Origin: JBLNBQ01 sp050260095
GTDB taxonomy: Bacteria; Bacillota; UBA5301; DYFA01
DNA length: 22,587 bases
Assembly: GCA_050260095.1 (NCBI GenBank)
Contig: JBLNBQ010000006.1
Coordinates: 1-22,587 of the forward strand
Direction: 5' to 3'
Below are positions 1 to 7,741 of this stretch, in pieces (within the stretch, counting starts at the first letter, position 1; each line of letters starts with the position of its first letter). Below the pieces are notes generated by a model, which worked only from the letters and a program-made list of their open reading frames with translations, searched no databases and had not been told where the DNA came from. The position numbers were made by a program, and so were the translations under genes.

Positions 1-243
1 CTGGGCGTCTCGACCGCCGGCGGGCTGCACTTGGCCACCCTGCCCGGTTTCAGCTCGCCCGTCGCGTACCCCGGCGACCTCGAACCATCCCTGCGGTGGT
101 TCACCGACGACATTACGACGCCGCTGGTCACCCTGGAACCCGGCGGGACGATCGCGGTCCCCCAGGGTCCGGGGCTCGGGTTCTCCCTCGACCGGCGGAA
201 GGTCGAAGAGTACCAGGTTTACCGCGAGACCTTCAGACGGTAG
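1..243 (+). CDS. Enolase-superfamily (MR/MLE-type) enzyme, C-terminal fragment
   Basis: The frame is open from base 1 and ends at the TAG at 241-243, so only the last 80 residues are visible and the start lies outside the window. The fragment has the usual tail of mandelate racemase/muconate-lactonizing enzymes: a GGLHLATLPG stretch matching the 'LHLAAALPN' strand-helix of the barrel end, then YPGDLEPSLRWFTDD, then a 'VPQGPGLGFSLD' closing motif before a short basic helix. Members abstract a proton alpha to a carboxylate (sugar-acid dehydratases, cycloisomerases, amino-acid epimerases), but the catalytic Lys/Asp/Glu residues are upstream and not visible, so the reaction cannot be named. It is followed after 19 bases by a DapA-family gene, a common pairing in sugar-acid catabolism (dehydration then retro-aldol). 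Family assignment is fairly sure; specificity is unknown. Confidence 0.8.
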   Translation: MGVSTAGGLHLATLPGFSSPVAYPGDLEPSLRWFTDDITTPLVTLEPGGTIAVPQGPGLGFSLDRRKVEEYQVYRETFRR

Positions 244-262
244 CCGGAGGAGGCTGCGTTCG

Positions 263-1282
263 ATGAGCGTGGTTCCATCTCAGCCCGGCGGAACCCGCCG
301 TGGTCTGACCCGCGAGGAGTTTCGCCGCAAGGCTTACGGAAAGATCTTTCCCGCCGTGCCGGTTCCCTGGACGGCCGACGGGCGCATCCACCGGGAGGCC
401 CAGGAAGCTTACGTCCGGCACATGGCCGGCGAAGACTTGGGCGGGGTGGCGGTCTGGGCGCACACCGGGCGGGGCCTGCACCTCACCGGGGAACAGCGGC
501 GGGAGGTGCTTGCCTCCTGGCGGCGGGGGCTGCCCGACGATCGACTGGTTATCGCTGGGGCCGGGGCGTTGCCCAACCCTGCCCTGCCGGAGAACGCCCG
601 CTTCCGCCGCTTTGAAGACGAGGCCGTCCGGATGGCCGAAGAAGCGCTGGAGGGCGGGGCCGACGCCCTGCTCATGTACGCTCCGGTCATCTACCGCGAC
701 CTGCCCGACCAGGATGAGCGAATCGTCGGCTACCACCAGCGCCTCGCCAGTCTCGGCGCGCCGCTGGTGCTGTTCTATCTCTACCGGGAAGCCGGGGGCA
801 TCAGCTACAGCCCGCAGGTTCTCGAAGCGCTGCTTTCGCTCCCCCAGACGGTCGGCATCAAGGTGGCGACCCTGGACAGCGTCATGACCTACCAGGACAT
901 CTCCCGGCTGATCCAGGAGAAGTTCCCCGACGTGACCCTGATCACCGGGGAGGACCGGATGCTGGGCTATACCGTCATGCGAGGCGGGGTCTCGGCGCTC
1001 ATCGGCATGGGTTCGGCCTTTTCCAGGCCGCAGGCCGAACTGCTCCGGTGCTACCTGGAGGGCAGGGCGGAGCGTTTCCTCGAACTGTCGAACCAGGTGG
1101 ACGCCTTCGCCGAGGCGACCTTCATCGCCCCGATGGAGAAGTACATCCTGCGGATGCTGTGGGCACTGGTCATCCAGGGAGTCATCCCGGAGGAGGCGGC
1201 CCACGACGTGCTCGGCCTGACGGTCCCGAAGGGCGAGGTCGAGGCGCTCGCTGCCGTGGTCCGCCGCCTGGGATGGATCTAG
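263..1282 (+). CDS. Dihydrodipicolinate synthase/N-acetylneuraminate lyase (DapA) family protein
   Basis: This is a 339-residue class I aldolase-type TIM barrel. The ATG at 263 sits 9 bases after a strong GGAGGAGG. The Schiff-base lysine is K200 in TVGIKVATLDS, and the family tyrosine is probably Y172 in LFYLYREAGG, where the usual 'YNxP' is changed. The substrate-carboxylate loop, usually GTTGE, reads AHTGRG around residues 66-71. The protein is about 40 residues longer than typical DapA because of an N-terminal extension. Family members form or cleave C-C bonds with pyruvate, or dehydrate keto-acids through the lysine imine. The altered GTTGE and YNxP motifs argue against a housekeeping dapA. 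Placed after an enolase-superfamily gene and close to nagA, it more likely acts on a 2-keto-3-deoxy sugar acid or related compound. The family is sure; the substrate is inferred only. Confidence 0.88.
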   Translation: MSVVPSQPGGTRRGLTREEFRRKAYGKIFPAVPVPWTADGRIHREAQEAYVRHMAGEDLGGVAVWAHTGRGLHLTGEQRREVLASWRRGLPDDRLVIAGAGALPNPALPENARFRRFEDEAVRMAEEALEGGADALLMYAPVIYRDLPDQDERIVGYHQRLASLGAPLVLFYLYREAGGISYSPQVLEALLSLPQTVGIKVATLDSVMTYQDISRLIQEKFPDVTLITGEDRMLGYTVMRGGVSALIGMGSAFSRPQAELLRCYLEGRAERFLELSNQVDAFAEATFIAPMEKYILRMLWALVIQGVIPEEAAHDVLGLTVPKGEVEALAAVVRRLGWI

Positions 1283-1290
1283 GACTGGTC

Positions 1291-1318
1291 TGAAGCGGCC
1301 GGAGCGCCGGCTACTTCA
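1291..1318. terminator. Hairpin between convergent genes, possible bidirectional terminator
   Basis: An inverted repeat lies between the stop at 1282 and the convergent stop at 1311. The outer arms TGAAG (1291-1295) and CTTCA (1314-1318) enclose an inner perfect stem GCCGG (1298-1302) and CCGGC (1307-1311) with an AGCG loop. The position suits termination of both transcripts. There is no T-run on either side, so it is not a canonical intrinsic terminator. Confidence 0.4.
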
Positions 1319-2366
1319 GCGTCGCGCCGGGGACGTCCTTGCCGGTCAGCTGCCGGTAGGCGCCCTGGAGCAACTGAACGGCGTAGGTCGGGTTGTGGAC
1401 GCCTTCGCTCTTGTCGGCCTCGACGAAGAGGTAGTCGTACGCGGCCTGCAGGACCTTGGGATCGGTGACCGTCATGGTCTTGCCCGCCGCGTCGGTGATG
1501 GCGATCTTGCCGCCCGCGTCGCCGAGCTTGGCGGCGCCGGTCGCCTTGAGAATCTCGTCCTCGACGAGCTTCAGGAGGCCCTTGACTTCGGTCTGGATCC
1601 CGGCGTAGGTGCCGTTGCCGTCATAGTCGCCATAGGCCGGCCGGTCGAAGCTTTTGATGGCCGGGTGGCACGGGCGACAGGCGTTGAGGTTCTCGGTGCC
1701 GCCCGGGCTCTTTGCCTTCCAGGAGTGGCCGCCCAGGTCGTTCGGGTTACCCGGCGCCGCGGCCATGTGGCAGACGATACAGGAGTTTTCGATGGCGGCG
1801 TGCGGTGAGTTGCCGTACCGGGTGCCGGCCACCTCATAGGCGTTGGTCCCATAGAGCATGTCGGCCTGCGGAGAGGGGTGGGGCGCCGTCAGTCCGGTCA
1901 GCGTCTTGGGGTCGGTGGTGTTGCGGCGCGAGTTGTGGCACATGATGCAGGTCCTCGCGGCGCCGGCGTCGATCTTCTTACCGTTGGCAAGGGAGGCCGT
2001 GCCGACGAAGCGGAGTTGGAACTCGTTCTTGCTGCCGAAGACGTGGCAGTCGTTGCACCCCAAAGGCGCGTTGCCAGCCTCGGAAGCCTTGGTGGTCTGC
2101 TTGGCGAAACCGGGGCCGGTGTGGCACTGCACGCAGACGTCCCGGGTGTAGATGGGCGGTTCCTCCTGAATCACTTTGCTGTGCTTGGACGTCTTCCATT
2201 GGGCGGTGATGTCCGCCTTGGTTCCGGTGGGCGGGTTGGTGACGCTGGGGTTCTGCGCACCCGGGGCGGGCGGGTTCTCGGCGAGACGGAATATGCCTGG
2301 GCGGCTCACCGCGAGCACCGCGACGGCCGCCACGACGACGATCAACGGGACCAACCAGCGGTTCAT
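1311..2366 (-). CDS. Membrane-anchored pentaheme c-type cytochrome
   Basis: The 351-residue protein starts at the ATG read from 2366, preceded by a strong AAAGGAGGA; a longer in-frame upstream extension has no such site. Residues 4-20 are a hydrophobic signal or membrane anchor followed by a Pro-rich linker (31-48). Five CxxCH heme c motifs lie at residues 78-82, 104-108, 140-144, 196-200 and 230-234. Additional histidines (for example H163, H189, H214) could be distal ligands. The last ~110 residues are heme-free and helical, with a 'VEADKSEGVHNPTYA' segment resembling the C-terminal helices of NrfA and other multiheme cytochromes. It is shorter than NrfA and has no CxxCK active-site motif, so it is more likely an electron-transfer protein than a nitrite reductase. 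It should act outside the cytoplasmic membrane. It is the only minus-strand gene and may be unrelated to its neighbours. Confidence 0.9.
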   Translation of the reverse strand: MNRWLVPLIVVVAAVAVLAVSRPGIFRLAENPPAPGAQNPSVTNPPTGTKADITAQWKTSKHSKVIQEEPPIYTRDVCVQCHTGPGFAKQTTKASEAGNAPLGCNDCHVFGSKNEFQLRFVGTASLANGKKIDAGAARTCIMCHNSRRNTTDPKTLTGLTAPHPSPQADMLYGTNAYEVAGTRYGNSPHAAIENSCIVCHMAAAPGNPNDLGGHSWKAKSPGGTENLNACRPCHPAIKSFDRPAYGDYDGNGTYAGIQTEVKGLLKLVEDEILKATGAAKLGDAGGKIAITDAAGKTMTVTDPKVLQAAYDYLFVEADKSEGVHNPTYAVQLLQGAYRQLTGKDVPGATLK

Positions 2367-2472
2367 GCCGTTCCTCCTTTTGGCTGCGAGGGTGCGGGGT
2401 TTCTCCGGGAAGTGTGCCCGTTTGCCCCCGGCGTCATGGAGACGGAAGCCCTGGTAATTCGAGGTGAGTGGT

Positions 2473-3693
2473 ATGAGTGAACGGTGGATCATGACAAACG
2501 CCCGGGTGGTCACGCCGCACCGGATCCTGCCCTGCGGTTACGTCGAGGTGGCGGAGGGGCGGATCGTGGCCATCGGCCATCAGGGGGACCTCGCGACTGG
2601 CGGGGGAGTCCCGGCCGGAGCGCGGGTGATCGACGCGGGTGGACGGGTGGCGGCGCCCGGCTTCCTCGACCTGCACGTTCACGGCGGGGGCGGGGCCGAC
2701 CTCATGGACGCCACGTCCGAGGCCGTGAAGCAGATGGGCGAGGCGCACGCCAAGGGCGGCACCACGGGCTTTCTGGCCACCACCCTCACCAGTTCCGACG
2801 CGGACCTGCAGGCCACCCTCCGGGCTTTTCGCCAGGCCAAGCGGGAGACGGAGACGCCGGGGAGCGGCTACCGGGGGGCCAAGCTCCTCGGACTGCACCT
2901 GGAGGGCCCCTACTTCGCCCTGACCCAGAAGGGCGCGCAGGACCCCCGCTACGTGAAGAATCCCGACCCGGCGCAGTACCTGGCCATCCTGGACGAGTAC
3001 CCGGAGGTCAGGCGCTGGTCGGCCGCCCCCGAACTGCCCGGAGCCGGCGCGTTCGCCGCCGAATTGCGACGGCGGGGCGTGCTCGCCTCGATGGCCCATA
3101 CGGACGCCGACTACGACACGGCGGTCCGGGCCCTCGAGGCCGGCTTCACCCACCTCACGCACTTCTACTCGGCCATGTCGATGGTCCGCCGGGTCAACTG
3201 CTACCGGGTTCCCGGGGTGGTCGAGGCCGGGTACCTGCTCGATGGGCTCACGGTCGAAGTGATCGCCGACGGGCATCATCTGCCGGCGCCTCTGCTCCGG
3301 CTCGTGCACAAGGTCAAGGGTCCTGACCGGGTGGCGCTCGTCACCGACGCCATGCGGGCGGCCGGCATGCCGGAGGGCGAGTACCTGCTCGGAGGTCTCC
3401 GTGACGGCCAGCCCGTGCTCTCGGAAGGCGGGGTCGGCTGGCTTCCGGACAAGACTTCGTTCGCTTCGAGCGTGGTCACCTTCAACGTGTTGCTCCGGAC
3501 GATGGTCACCCTGGCCGGCGTCCCTCTCGCCGACGCCGTGAAGATGGCGAGCACCACCCCCGCCCGGCTGATCGGGCTCACCGGGAAGGGCGTGCTGGCG
3601 GAGGGGTTCGACGCCGACCTGGTCCTCTTGAACGACGACTTCACCGTGGCGCTCACGGCCGTCGAAGGCCGGATCGTCCACCAGGCAATGTAG
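2473..3693 (+). CDS. nagA: N-acetylglucosamine-6-phosphate deacetylase
   Basis: The 406-residue amidohydrolase matches NagA in length and motifs: the LDLHVHGG metal motif (H68, H70), LHLEGPYF with the metal ligand E144, metal/substrate histidines H209 and H230 (21 apart, as in E. coli H195/H216), IADGHHLP (H268), and LVTDAM with the catalytic Asp D292. It removes the N-acetyl group from GlcNAc-6-P, giving GlcN-6-P and acetate in the cytoplasm. I chose the ATG at 2473 because AGGTG at 2462-2466 is well spaced from it; a GTG at 2464 and an ATG at 2491 are in frame. The usual THLFNAM reads THFYSAM here, so a related N-acyl sugar phosphate could be the substrate. No PTS or GlcNAc kinase is visible in the window, so the source of phosphorylated substrate is unclear. 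It begins the plus-strand gene run after the divergent cytochrome. Confidence 0.92.
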   Translation: MSERWIMTNARVVTPHRILPCGYVEVAEGRIVAIGHQGDLATGGGVPAGARVIDAGGRVAAPGFLDLHVHGGGGADLMDATSEAVKQMGEAHAKGGTTGFLATTLTSSDADLQATLRAFRQAKRETETPGSGYRGAKLLGLHLEGPYFALTQKGAQDPRYVKNPDPAQYLAILDEYPEVRRWSAAPELPGAGAFAAELRRRGVLASMAHTDADYDTAVRALEAGFTHLTHFYSAMSMVRRVNCYRVPGVVEAGYLLDGLTVEVIADGHHLPAPLLRLVHKVKGPDRVALVTDAMRAAGMPEGEYLLGGLRDGQPVLSEGGVGWLPDKTSFASSVVTFNVLLRTMVTLAGVPLADAVKMASTTPARLIGLTGKGVLAEGFDADLVLLNDDFTVALTAVEGRIVHQAM

Positions 3694-3738
3694 GAGTGGG
3701 AACGAGATCTGCCGACGAAGGAGAAGGAGGCTGGCAAG

Positions 3739-4746
3739 GTGCGACTGGGCATCGTCGGACTACGCCATTTCCACGCACACGAGTTGGTGCAGGGGCTTAG
3801 GTCGCAACCCGGGGTCGAGTTGATCGGGATCGCCGAGGACGACGATGCGGTGTTTGCCTCCGAAGGGCAGCGGTACGGGGCGCCGCGGTTCACCGACTGG
3901 CGGGTCATGCTCGACCAGGAGAAACCGGACATCGTGGGAGTGGTCAACGTTCCCGGGCTCCGGGGCAAAGTGATCGCCGAGTGCCTGCGCCGGGGGATCA
4001 GCGTCCTCGCCGACAAGCCGCTTTGCGTCACCTTCGCCGAGCTTGAGGAGATCCGGGCCGCGCTGGCGGCGAGCCCCGCCACGCTCTTTCTGCTCTTGAC
4101 CGAACGCTACAACCCGCCGACGTACACCCTCAAGCGCCTGGTCGACGAGGGGAAGCTCGGGCGGGTCTTCAGCTTCACCTCCTTCCGGCCGCATAAGCTC
4201 ATGCGGGCGATGCGCCCCGGATGGTTCTGGCACCGGGAGACGTACGGCGGGATCATCGTCGACCTGACCGTGCACGACGTGGATGTCTTCCACTGGGTGA
4301 CGGGCCTCAAAGGCGAGGAGATCTACGCTTCGCACACCAATCTGACCTGCCCGGAGGCGGTCAACTTCGAGGACGCCGGCCACTTCTTCCTCAAGGCGGA
4401 GGGCGGGGTCACCGGCCTCTTCCGCACCGACTGGCTCACCCCCGACGGCGAGTTGACCCACGGCGACTGCCGCTACTTCGTGGCCGGCACCTTGGGCCAC
4501 GCCGAGGTGCGCACGACGGGCGGCTTCCCGGGGCAGACAGGGGGCGGGTTGCGCCTCGTGACCAACGCCGCGCCGCCCACCGAGGTCGCGCTGCTCGAGC
4601 CGGAGCACACGATCTATGAAGATTTCCTGGCGGCCGTAAACGGGGCCAAGCCTGCGATATCGGCCGAGGAGATCCTGCATGCCACCGAACTGACGCTGCG
4701 GGCCCGGGAGTCGGCCGACGCGGGCCGGCCCATCCGGCTCGGCTGA
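3739..4746 (+). CDS. Gfo/Idh/MocA-family oxidoreductase (copy 1)
   Basis: The 335-residue protein starts at the GTG at 3739, placed 8 bases after AAGGAGG at 3724-3730. The N-terminal Rossmann domain begins MRLGIVGLRHFHAH, in which the normal GxGxxG is altered: the second and third glycines are replaced and His residues follow. The EKP motif appears as ADKPLC with the catalytic-type lysine K93. The C-terminal domain carries the expected Asp/His pair, D175 and H179, in VDLTVHDVD. Family enzymes oxidise or reduce a sugar or cyclitol hydroxyl with NAD(P), often at C3. Unlike the other two family members in this window, it keeps the catalytic Asp. It follows nagA by 45 bases. The substrate is unknown, probably a sugar, amino sugar or derivative handled by this cluster. 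Confidence 0.87.
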   Translation: MRLGIVGLRHFHAHELVQGLRSQPGVELIGIAEDDDAVFASEGQRYGAPRFTDWRVMLDQEKPDIVGVVNVPGLRGKVIAECLRRGISVLADKPLCVTFAELEEIRAALAASPATLFLLLTERYNPPTYTLKRLVDEGKLGRVFSFTSFRPHKLMRAMRPGWFWHRETYGGIIVDLTVHDVDVFHWVTGLKGEEIYASHTNLTCPEAVNFEDAGHFFLKAEGGVTGLFRTDWLTPDGELTHGDCRYFVAGTLGHAEVRTTGGFPGQTGGGLRLVTNAAPPTEVALLEPEHTIYEDFLAAVNGAKPAISAEEILHATELTLRARESADAGRPIRLG

Positions 4747-4843
4747 CCGGGCGCCAGGCAGCAGGGACAAGACGGAACGCCAACCACCAGGCACCATCAG
4801 ACGCAGCCTTATGCCTTATTAGTAGAAGAAGGGGAAGAGTAGC

Positions 4844-5878
4844 ATGGCGGGGATCAAGGTAGGCCTCATCGGGCTCGGTTTCATGGGCGAGGTTCACGCC
4901 CGCTATTTCACGGCGAATCCAAAGGTCGAAAGGCTGGCGGTCGCCTCGCCGGTGCCGGCGGAGCGGGAGAAGGCGCAGGCCAAGTACGGGGCGGTCGTGT
5001 ACGAGGATTACCGGGAGATGCTGGCCAAAGAGCGCCCCGACGCAGTCGACGTGTGCACGCCCAACGCCACCCACCCCGACATGGCGGTCGCCGGGCTCGA
5101 AGCCGGGGCCAACGTGCTGGTCGAGAAGCCGCTCGCCCTCTCGTTGCCCGAGATCGACCGGGCGCTCGAGACAGAGCGCCGCACTGGGAAGAAACTGCTG
5201 GTCGCCCATTCGCTCCGCTTTTCCGACGCCTACGCCAAGGGGCATGAACTGCTGGTGGGCGGGCGCATCGGAGACCCGGTCTTCCTGATCGGCAAGTACA
5301 AGTGGTTCAAGGACTTCAACAAGTATTCGGCGTGGAAGCGCGACAGTTCAGCCTCGGGCGGCGGCATGCTGATGCAGAGCGGCATCCACATCGTCGACAC
5401 GCTGGTCTGGTACGCCGGCGCAAGACCCGTCGAGGTGAGCGGGCGGGCCGACAAGCTGATCTTCAAGGACTTCCCGATCGAGGACAACTTCATCGGCACG
5501 ATCACCTTCGAGAACGGTGTCCTGGCGCACTTCATCGGCTCCTCGGCCACCAAGGGCTTCATCGACTACGGGGTGGAGGTCTACGGGACGACCGGGGCGC
5601 TGCGGGTCGACAGCACCGCCGTACCGGGCAGCCTCGATCTCGACGGGCACTCGGTCCAGCTCTTCCAGGAGCAGACCGACCTGGGCAACCAGGGCGTGCT
5701 TATGCAGCCGTCGCTGCCCCGGCGCGACATGTGGCAGGTGCAGGTCAACCATTTCGTGGACGTCGCTGAAGGTTCGGCTGAACCGCTCGTCTCCGGCGAG
5801 GCGGCCCGCCGGACCATGCAGGTGCTCTTTGGACTCTACGAGAGCGCCCGCACCGGCCAGCCGGTTCGGATTCAATGA
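4844..5878 (+). CDS. Gfo/Idh/MocA-family oxidoreductase (copy 2, paired with PreA-like enzyme)
   Basis: The 344-residue protein starts at the ATG at 4844 after a purine-rich GAAGGGGAAGAG. It has a standard dinucleotide-binding motif, VGLIGLGFMGEVHA (residues 6-19), and a VEKPLAL motif with K95. In the C-terminal domain the conserved GGGxLxDxGxH reads GGGMLMQSGIH, so the catalytic-type Asp is Gln178 while His182 is kept. The gene ends in an ATGA overlap with a possible upstream start of the next gene, whose better start is at 5926, so the two are co-transcribed and probably translationally coupled. The same gene order, Gfo/Idh then PreA-like, recurs at 12608-15248. NAD(P)-dependent oxidoreduction of a sugar-like substrate is likely; loss of the Asp could mean an altered mechanism or substrate. 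Confidence 0.88.
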   Translation: MAGIKVGLIGLGFMGEVHARYFTANPKVERLAVASPVPAEREKAQAKYGAVVYEDYREMLAKERPDAVDVCTPNATHPDMAVAGLEAGANVLVEKPLALSLPEIDRALETERRTGKKLLVAHSLRFSDAYAKGHELLVGGRIGDPVFLIGKYKWFKDFNKYSAWKRDSSASGGGMLMQSGIHIVDTLVWYAGARPVEVSGRADKLIFKDFPIEDNFIGTITFENGVLAHFIGSSATKGFIDYGVEVYGTTGALRVDSTAVPGSLDLDGHSVQLFQEQTDLGNQGVLMQPSLPRRDMWQVQVNHFVDVAEGSAEPLVSGEAARRTMQVLFGLYESARTGQPVRIQ

Positions 5879-5925
5879 ACGTTGCAGGCGCTGCATTCAC
5901 TAGCAAGCAGGGGAGGAGCTACACC

Positions 5926-7149
5926 ATGATCGATTTCGGCGGGCTTAAACTGAAGAACCCGGTGGTCATCGCCTCAGGTCCGGTCAGCGCCACCATCGAA
6001 CAGCTCGAAGCCGCCGCCCGGGCCGGGGCGGCGGGCGCCAGCATCAAGCAGGTGATGACCCGACAGGCGTTCCGCGGCAACCTGCGGGCCTACTCGGTGC
6101 CGGAGAACATCATGCTCTTCCCGATCGATAAGCGCCTCGACGTCCAGGAAGGGCTCGATCTTGTGCGGGAGGCCAAGAAGCGGAAGCTGGACATGGCCAT
6201 CATCGTCAACCTCTCCTCGCAGGAACCCGACATCGAGGAGTACGGGCGTTTGGCCAAGCGGTTCGAGGACGAAGGAGCCGACGCCATCGAGATCAACCTC
6301 TGCTGCCCCAACTTCAGTCTCGGCAAGCGGCAGCTCGGCAAGGAGATAACGGCCGACGACATCGAGACCGGCGCGGTCACCGGGCAGAACCCCAAGCTCT
6401 CGGCGGCGATCACCAAGTGCGTTAAGGAGTACGTGAAGATCCCGGTCATCCCGAAGCTCACCCCGACCGCCCTCGACCCGGGCTACATCGCCGAGGAGTG
6501 CGAGAAGGCGGGAGCCGACGGTTTCTCCCTGGTGGGCGGACCCTCCCTGGGCGCCCCGCCGGTGGATATCTACAACGGCGGCCGGCCGGTCATCCCCCTC
6601 ATGGAGCGGGCGGCCTTCGGCGCCCTGACCGGCACCGGCATCCGCTACGCCACCTACAAGATCACCGGCCAGGTCTACCAGCGGGTCAAGGCGCCGCTGA
6701 TGTCGTCGGGCGGCATCGACACCTGGCGACACGCCGTGGAGATGATGATGTGGGGCGCGACCTCGGTCTCGCTCTGCACGGCCATCATGTGGCGGGGCTG
6801 GGAGGTCATCACCAAGATCAATGAGGGCATTGAAAAGTTCTGCGCCGAGCAGGGTTACAGCTCGGTGGAGGACCTGATCGGCCTCTCCCTCAAGTATCTC
6901 AGCACCACCGACGATCTGGGGCTCAAGCCCGGCTGCGCGGTGGTCGACCCCGCGCGGTGCAACGGCTGCGGGCTCTGTCTCAAGCCCGGCCACTGCGATG
7001 CGGTGGAGATGCGCGACGGCAAGGCCTTCGTGCAGCCCGAGAAGTGCCTGGGCTGCTCCATCTGCGCCAGCCTCTGCGTGCGCAAGGCTATCACCATGCA
7101 GGAGACCGCCGCCGCCATCAAGTCGGTCGACGGGCAGAACTCGCGGTAG
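5926..7149 (+). CDS. PreA-like dihydropyrimidine/dihydroorotate dehydrogenase-family flavoprotein with two [4Fe-4S] motifs (copy 1)
   Basis: The 407-residue protein starts at the ATG at 5926 after GGGAGGAG; an earlier ATG at 5875 overlaps the preceding stop but has no good site. Residues 1-310 form an FMN-binding DHOD barrel (LKNPVVIASGP, INLCCPNF, IPVIPKLTP, SSGGID). The C-terminus is a ferredoxin-like domain with C345/C348/C351/C357 and C374/C377/C380/C384. The length and layout match E. coli PreA, the catalytic subunit of NAD-dependent dihydropyrimidine dehydrogenase. However, the loop that holds the catalytic Cys in DPD (ACGQDP) reads VTGQNP, with Thr152 in its place. The first cysteine motif is also CX2CX2CX5C, not CX2CX2CX3C. 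No PreT partner is present. Reduction or oxidation of an activated C=C bond using ferredoxin-type electrons is plausible, but a pyrimidine substrate is doubtful. Confidence 0.88.
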   Translation: MIDFGGLKLKNPVVIASGPVSATIEQLEAAARAGAAGASIKQVMTRQAFRGNLRAYSVPENIMLFPIDKRLDVQEGLDLVREAKKRKLDMAIIVNLSSQEPDIEEYGRLAKRFEDEGADAIEINLCCPNFSLGKRQLGKEITADDIETGAVTGQNPKLSAAITKCVKEYVKIPVIPKLTPTALDPGYIAEECEKAGADGFSLVGGPSLGAPPVDIYNGGRPVIPLMERAAFGALTGTGIRYATYKITGQVYQRVKAPLMSSGGIDTWRHAVEMMMWGATSVSLCTAIMWRGWEVITKINEGIEKFCAEQGYSSVEDLIGLSLKYLSTTDDLGLKPGCAVVDPARCNGCGLCLKPGHCDAVEMRDGKAFVQPEKCLGCSICASLCVRKAITMQETAAAIKSVDGQNSR

Positions 7150-7204
7150 GGCGCCGGTAACCACGACATTTCCACACAGCAGACCAGGGGGCGGCCCAGC
7201 TTCG

Positions 7205-7741
7205 GTGAACGACGAGATCTGCCGCGGCTTTCCGACCGGCCGCAGGCTCAAGGAAGGCGACCTGGTCACCGTCGACTTCGTGGCCAACCTGGACGGGTGG
7301 CTCGCCGATTCGGCTTGGCGTTATCCGGTGGGCCAAGTCTCTTCAGAGGCGGCCCGCCTGCTTGCGGTCACGCACGAGGCGCTTTATCGCGGCATCGCGC
7401 AGGCGGTGGTGGGCCGGCGCATCGGCGACATCGGCCATGCGATCCAGACGTTCGTGGAGGACCAGGGGTTCTCCGTGGTCCGCGACTTCACCGGCCACGG
7501 CATCGGGCGGACCATCCATGAGGACCCCCAGGTGCCGCACTACGGATTGCCCGGGCGGGGCCCGCGCCTTGCGGAAGGGATGGTAATCACCATCGAGCCC
7601 ATGATCAACGCCGGCGACTGGACGATCAAGATGGACCGCAACGGGTGGACGGCCCGGACCCTTGACGGCCGCCTGTCGGCCCAGTACGAACACGCGTTGG
7701 CAATCACGGCCTATGGGCCGGTTATCCTAACGGAGCAATGA
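7205..7741 (+). CDS. N-terminally truncated type I methionine aminopeptidase-like protein (M24 family), probably inactive
   Basis: From the GTG at 7205 the product is 178 residues and aligns with E. coli MetAP from about residue 74 to near its end. The five metal ligands are kept: D24, D35, H98 (TGHGIGR), E131 (TIEPMINAG) and E162 (SAQYEHA), equivalent to E. coli D97, D108, H171, E204 and E235. The first ~73 residues are missing; the space upstream is occupied by the PreA-like gene ending at 7149 and no other start is in frame after it. The catalytic His79 of E. coli (VCHGIP) is Arg7 here (ICRGFP). The ribosome binding site is weak. The stop overlaps the next start (ATGA at 7738-7741). It is probably a remnant or a repurposed fold, not the cell's working map gene. 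Family assignment is certain; calling it non-functional is inference. Confidence 0.75.
   Translation: MNDEICRGFPTGRRLKEGDLVTVDFVANLDGWLADSAWRYPVGQVSSEAARLLAVTHEALYRGIAQAVVGRRIGDIGHAIQTFVEDQGFSVVRDFTGHGIGRTIHEDPQVPHYGLPGRGPRLAEGMVITIEPMINAGDWTIKMDRNGWTARTLDGRLSAQYEHALAITAYGPVILTEQ

Noticed and set aside
2464..2472. GTG at 2464 as an alternative nagA start.
   Set aside because: It overlaps the AGGTG ribosome binding site that fits the ATG at 2473, and the protein from 2473 already has the normal N-terminus.
4807..4819. Direct repeat CCTTAT-G-CCTTAT in the AT-rich gap before Gfo/Idh copy 2.
   Set aside because: It is too short to call a repeat element, and no matching -35 box or second copy of the motif was found.
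6998..7204. The frame upstream of the MetAP-like GTG, open back to 6998, as a possible N-terminal part of the protein.
   Set aside because: It overlaps the end of the PreA-like gene, including its Fe-S domain, in another frame and bears no resemblance to a MetAP N-terminus.
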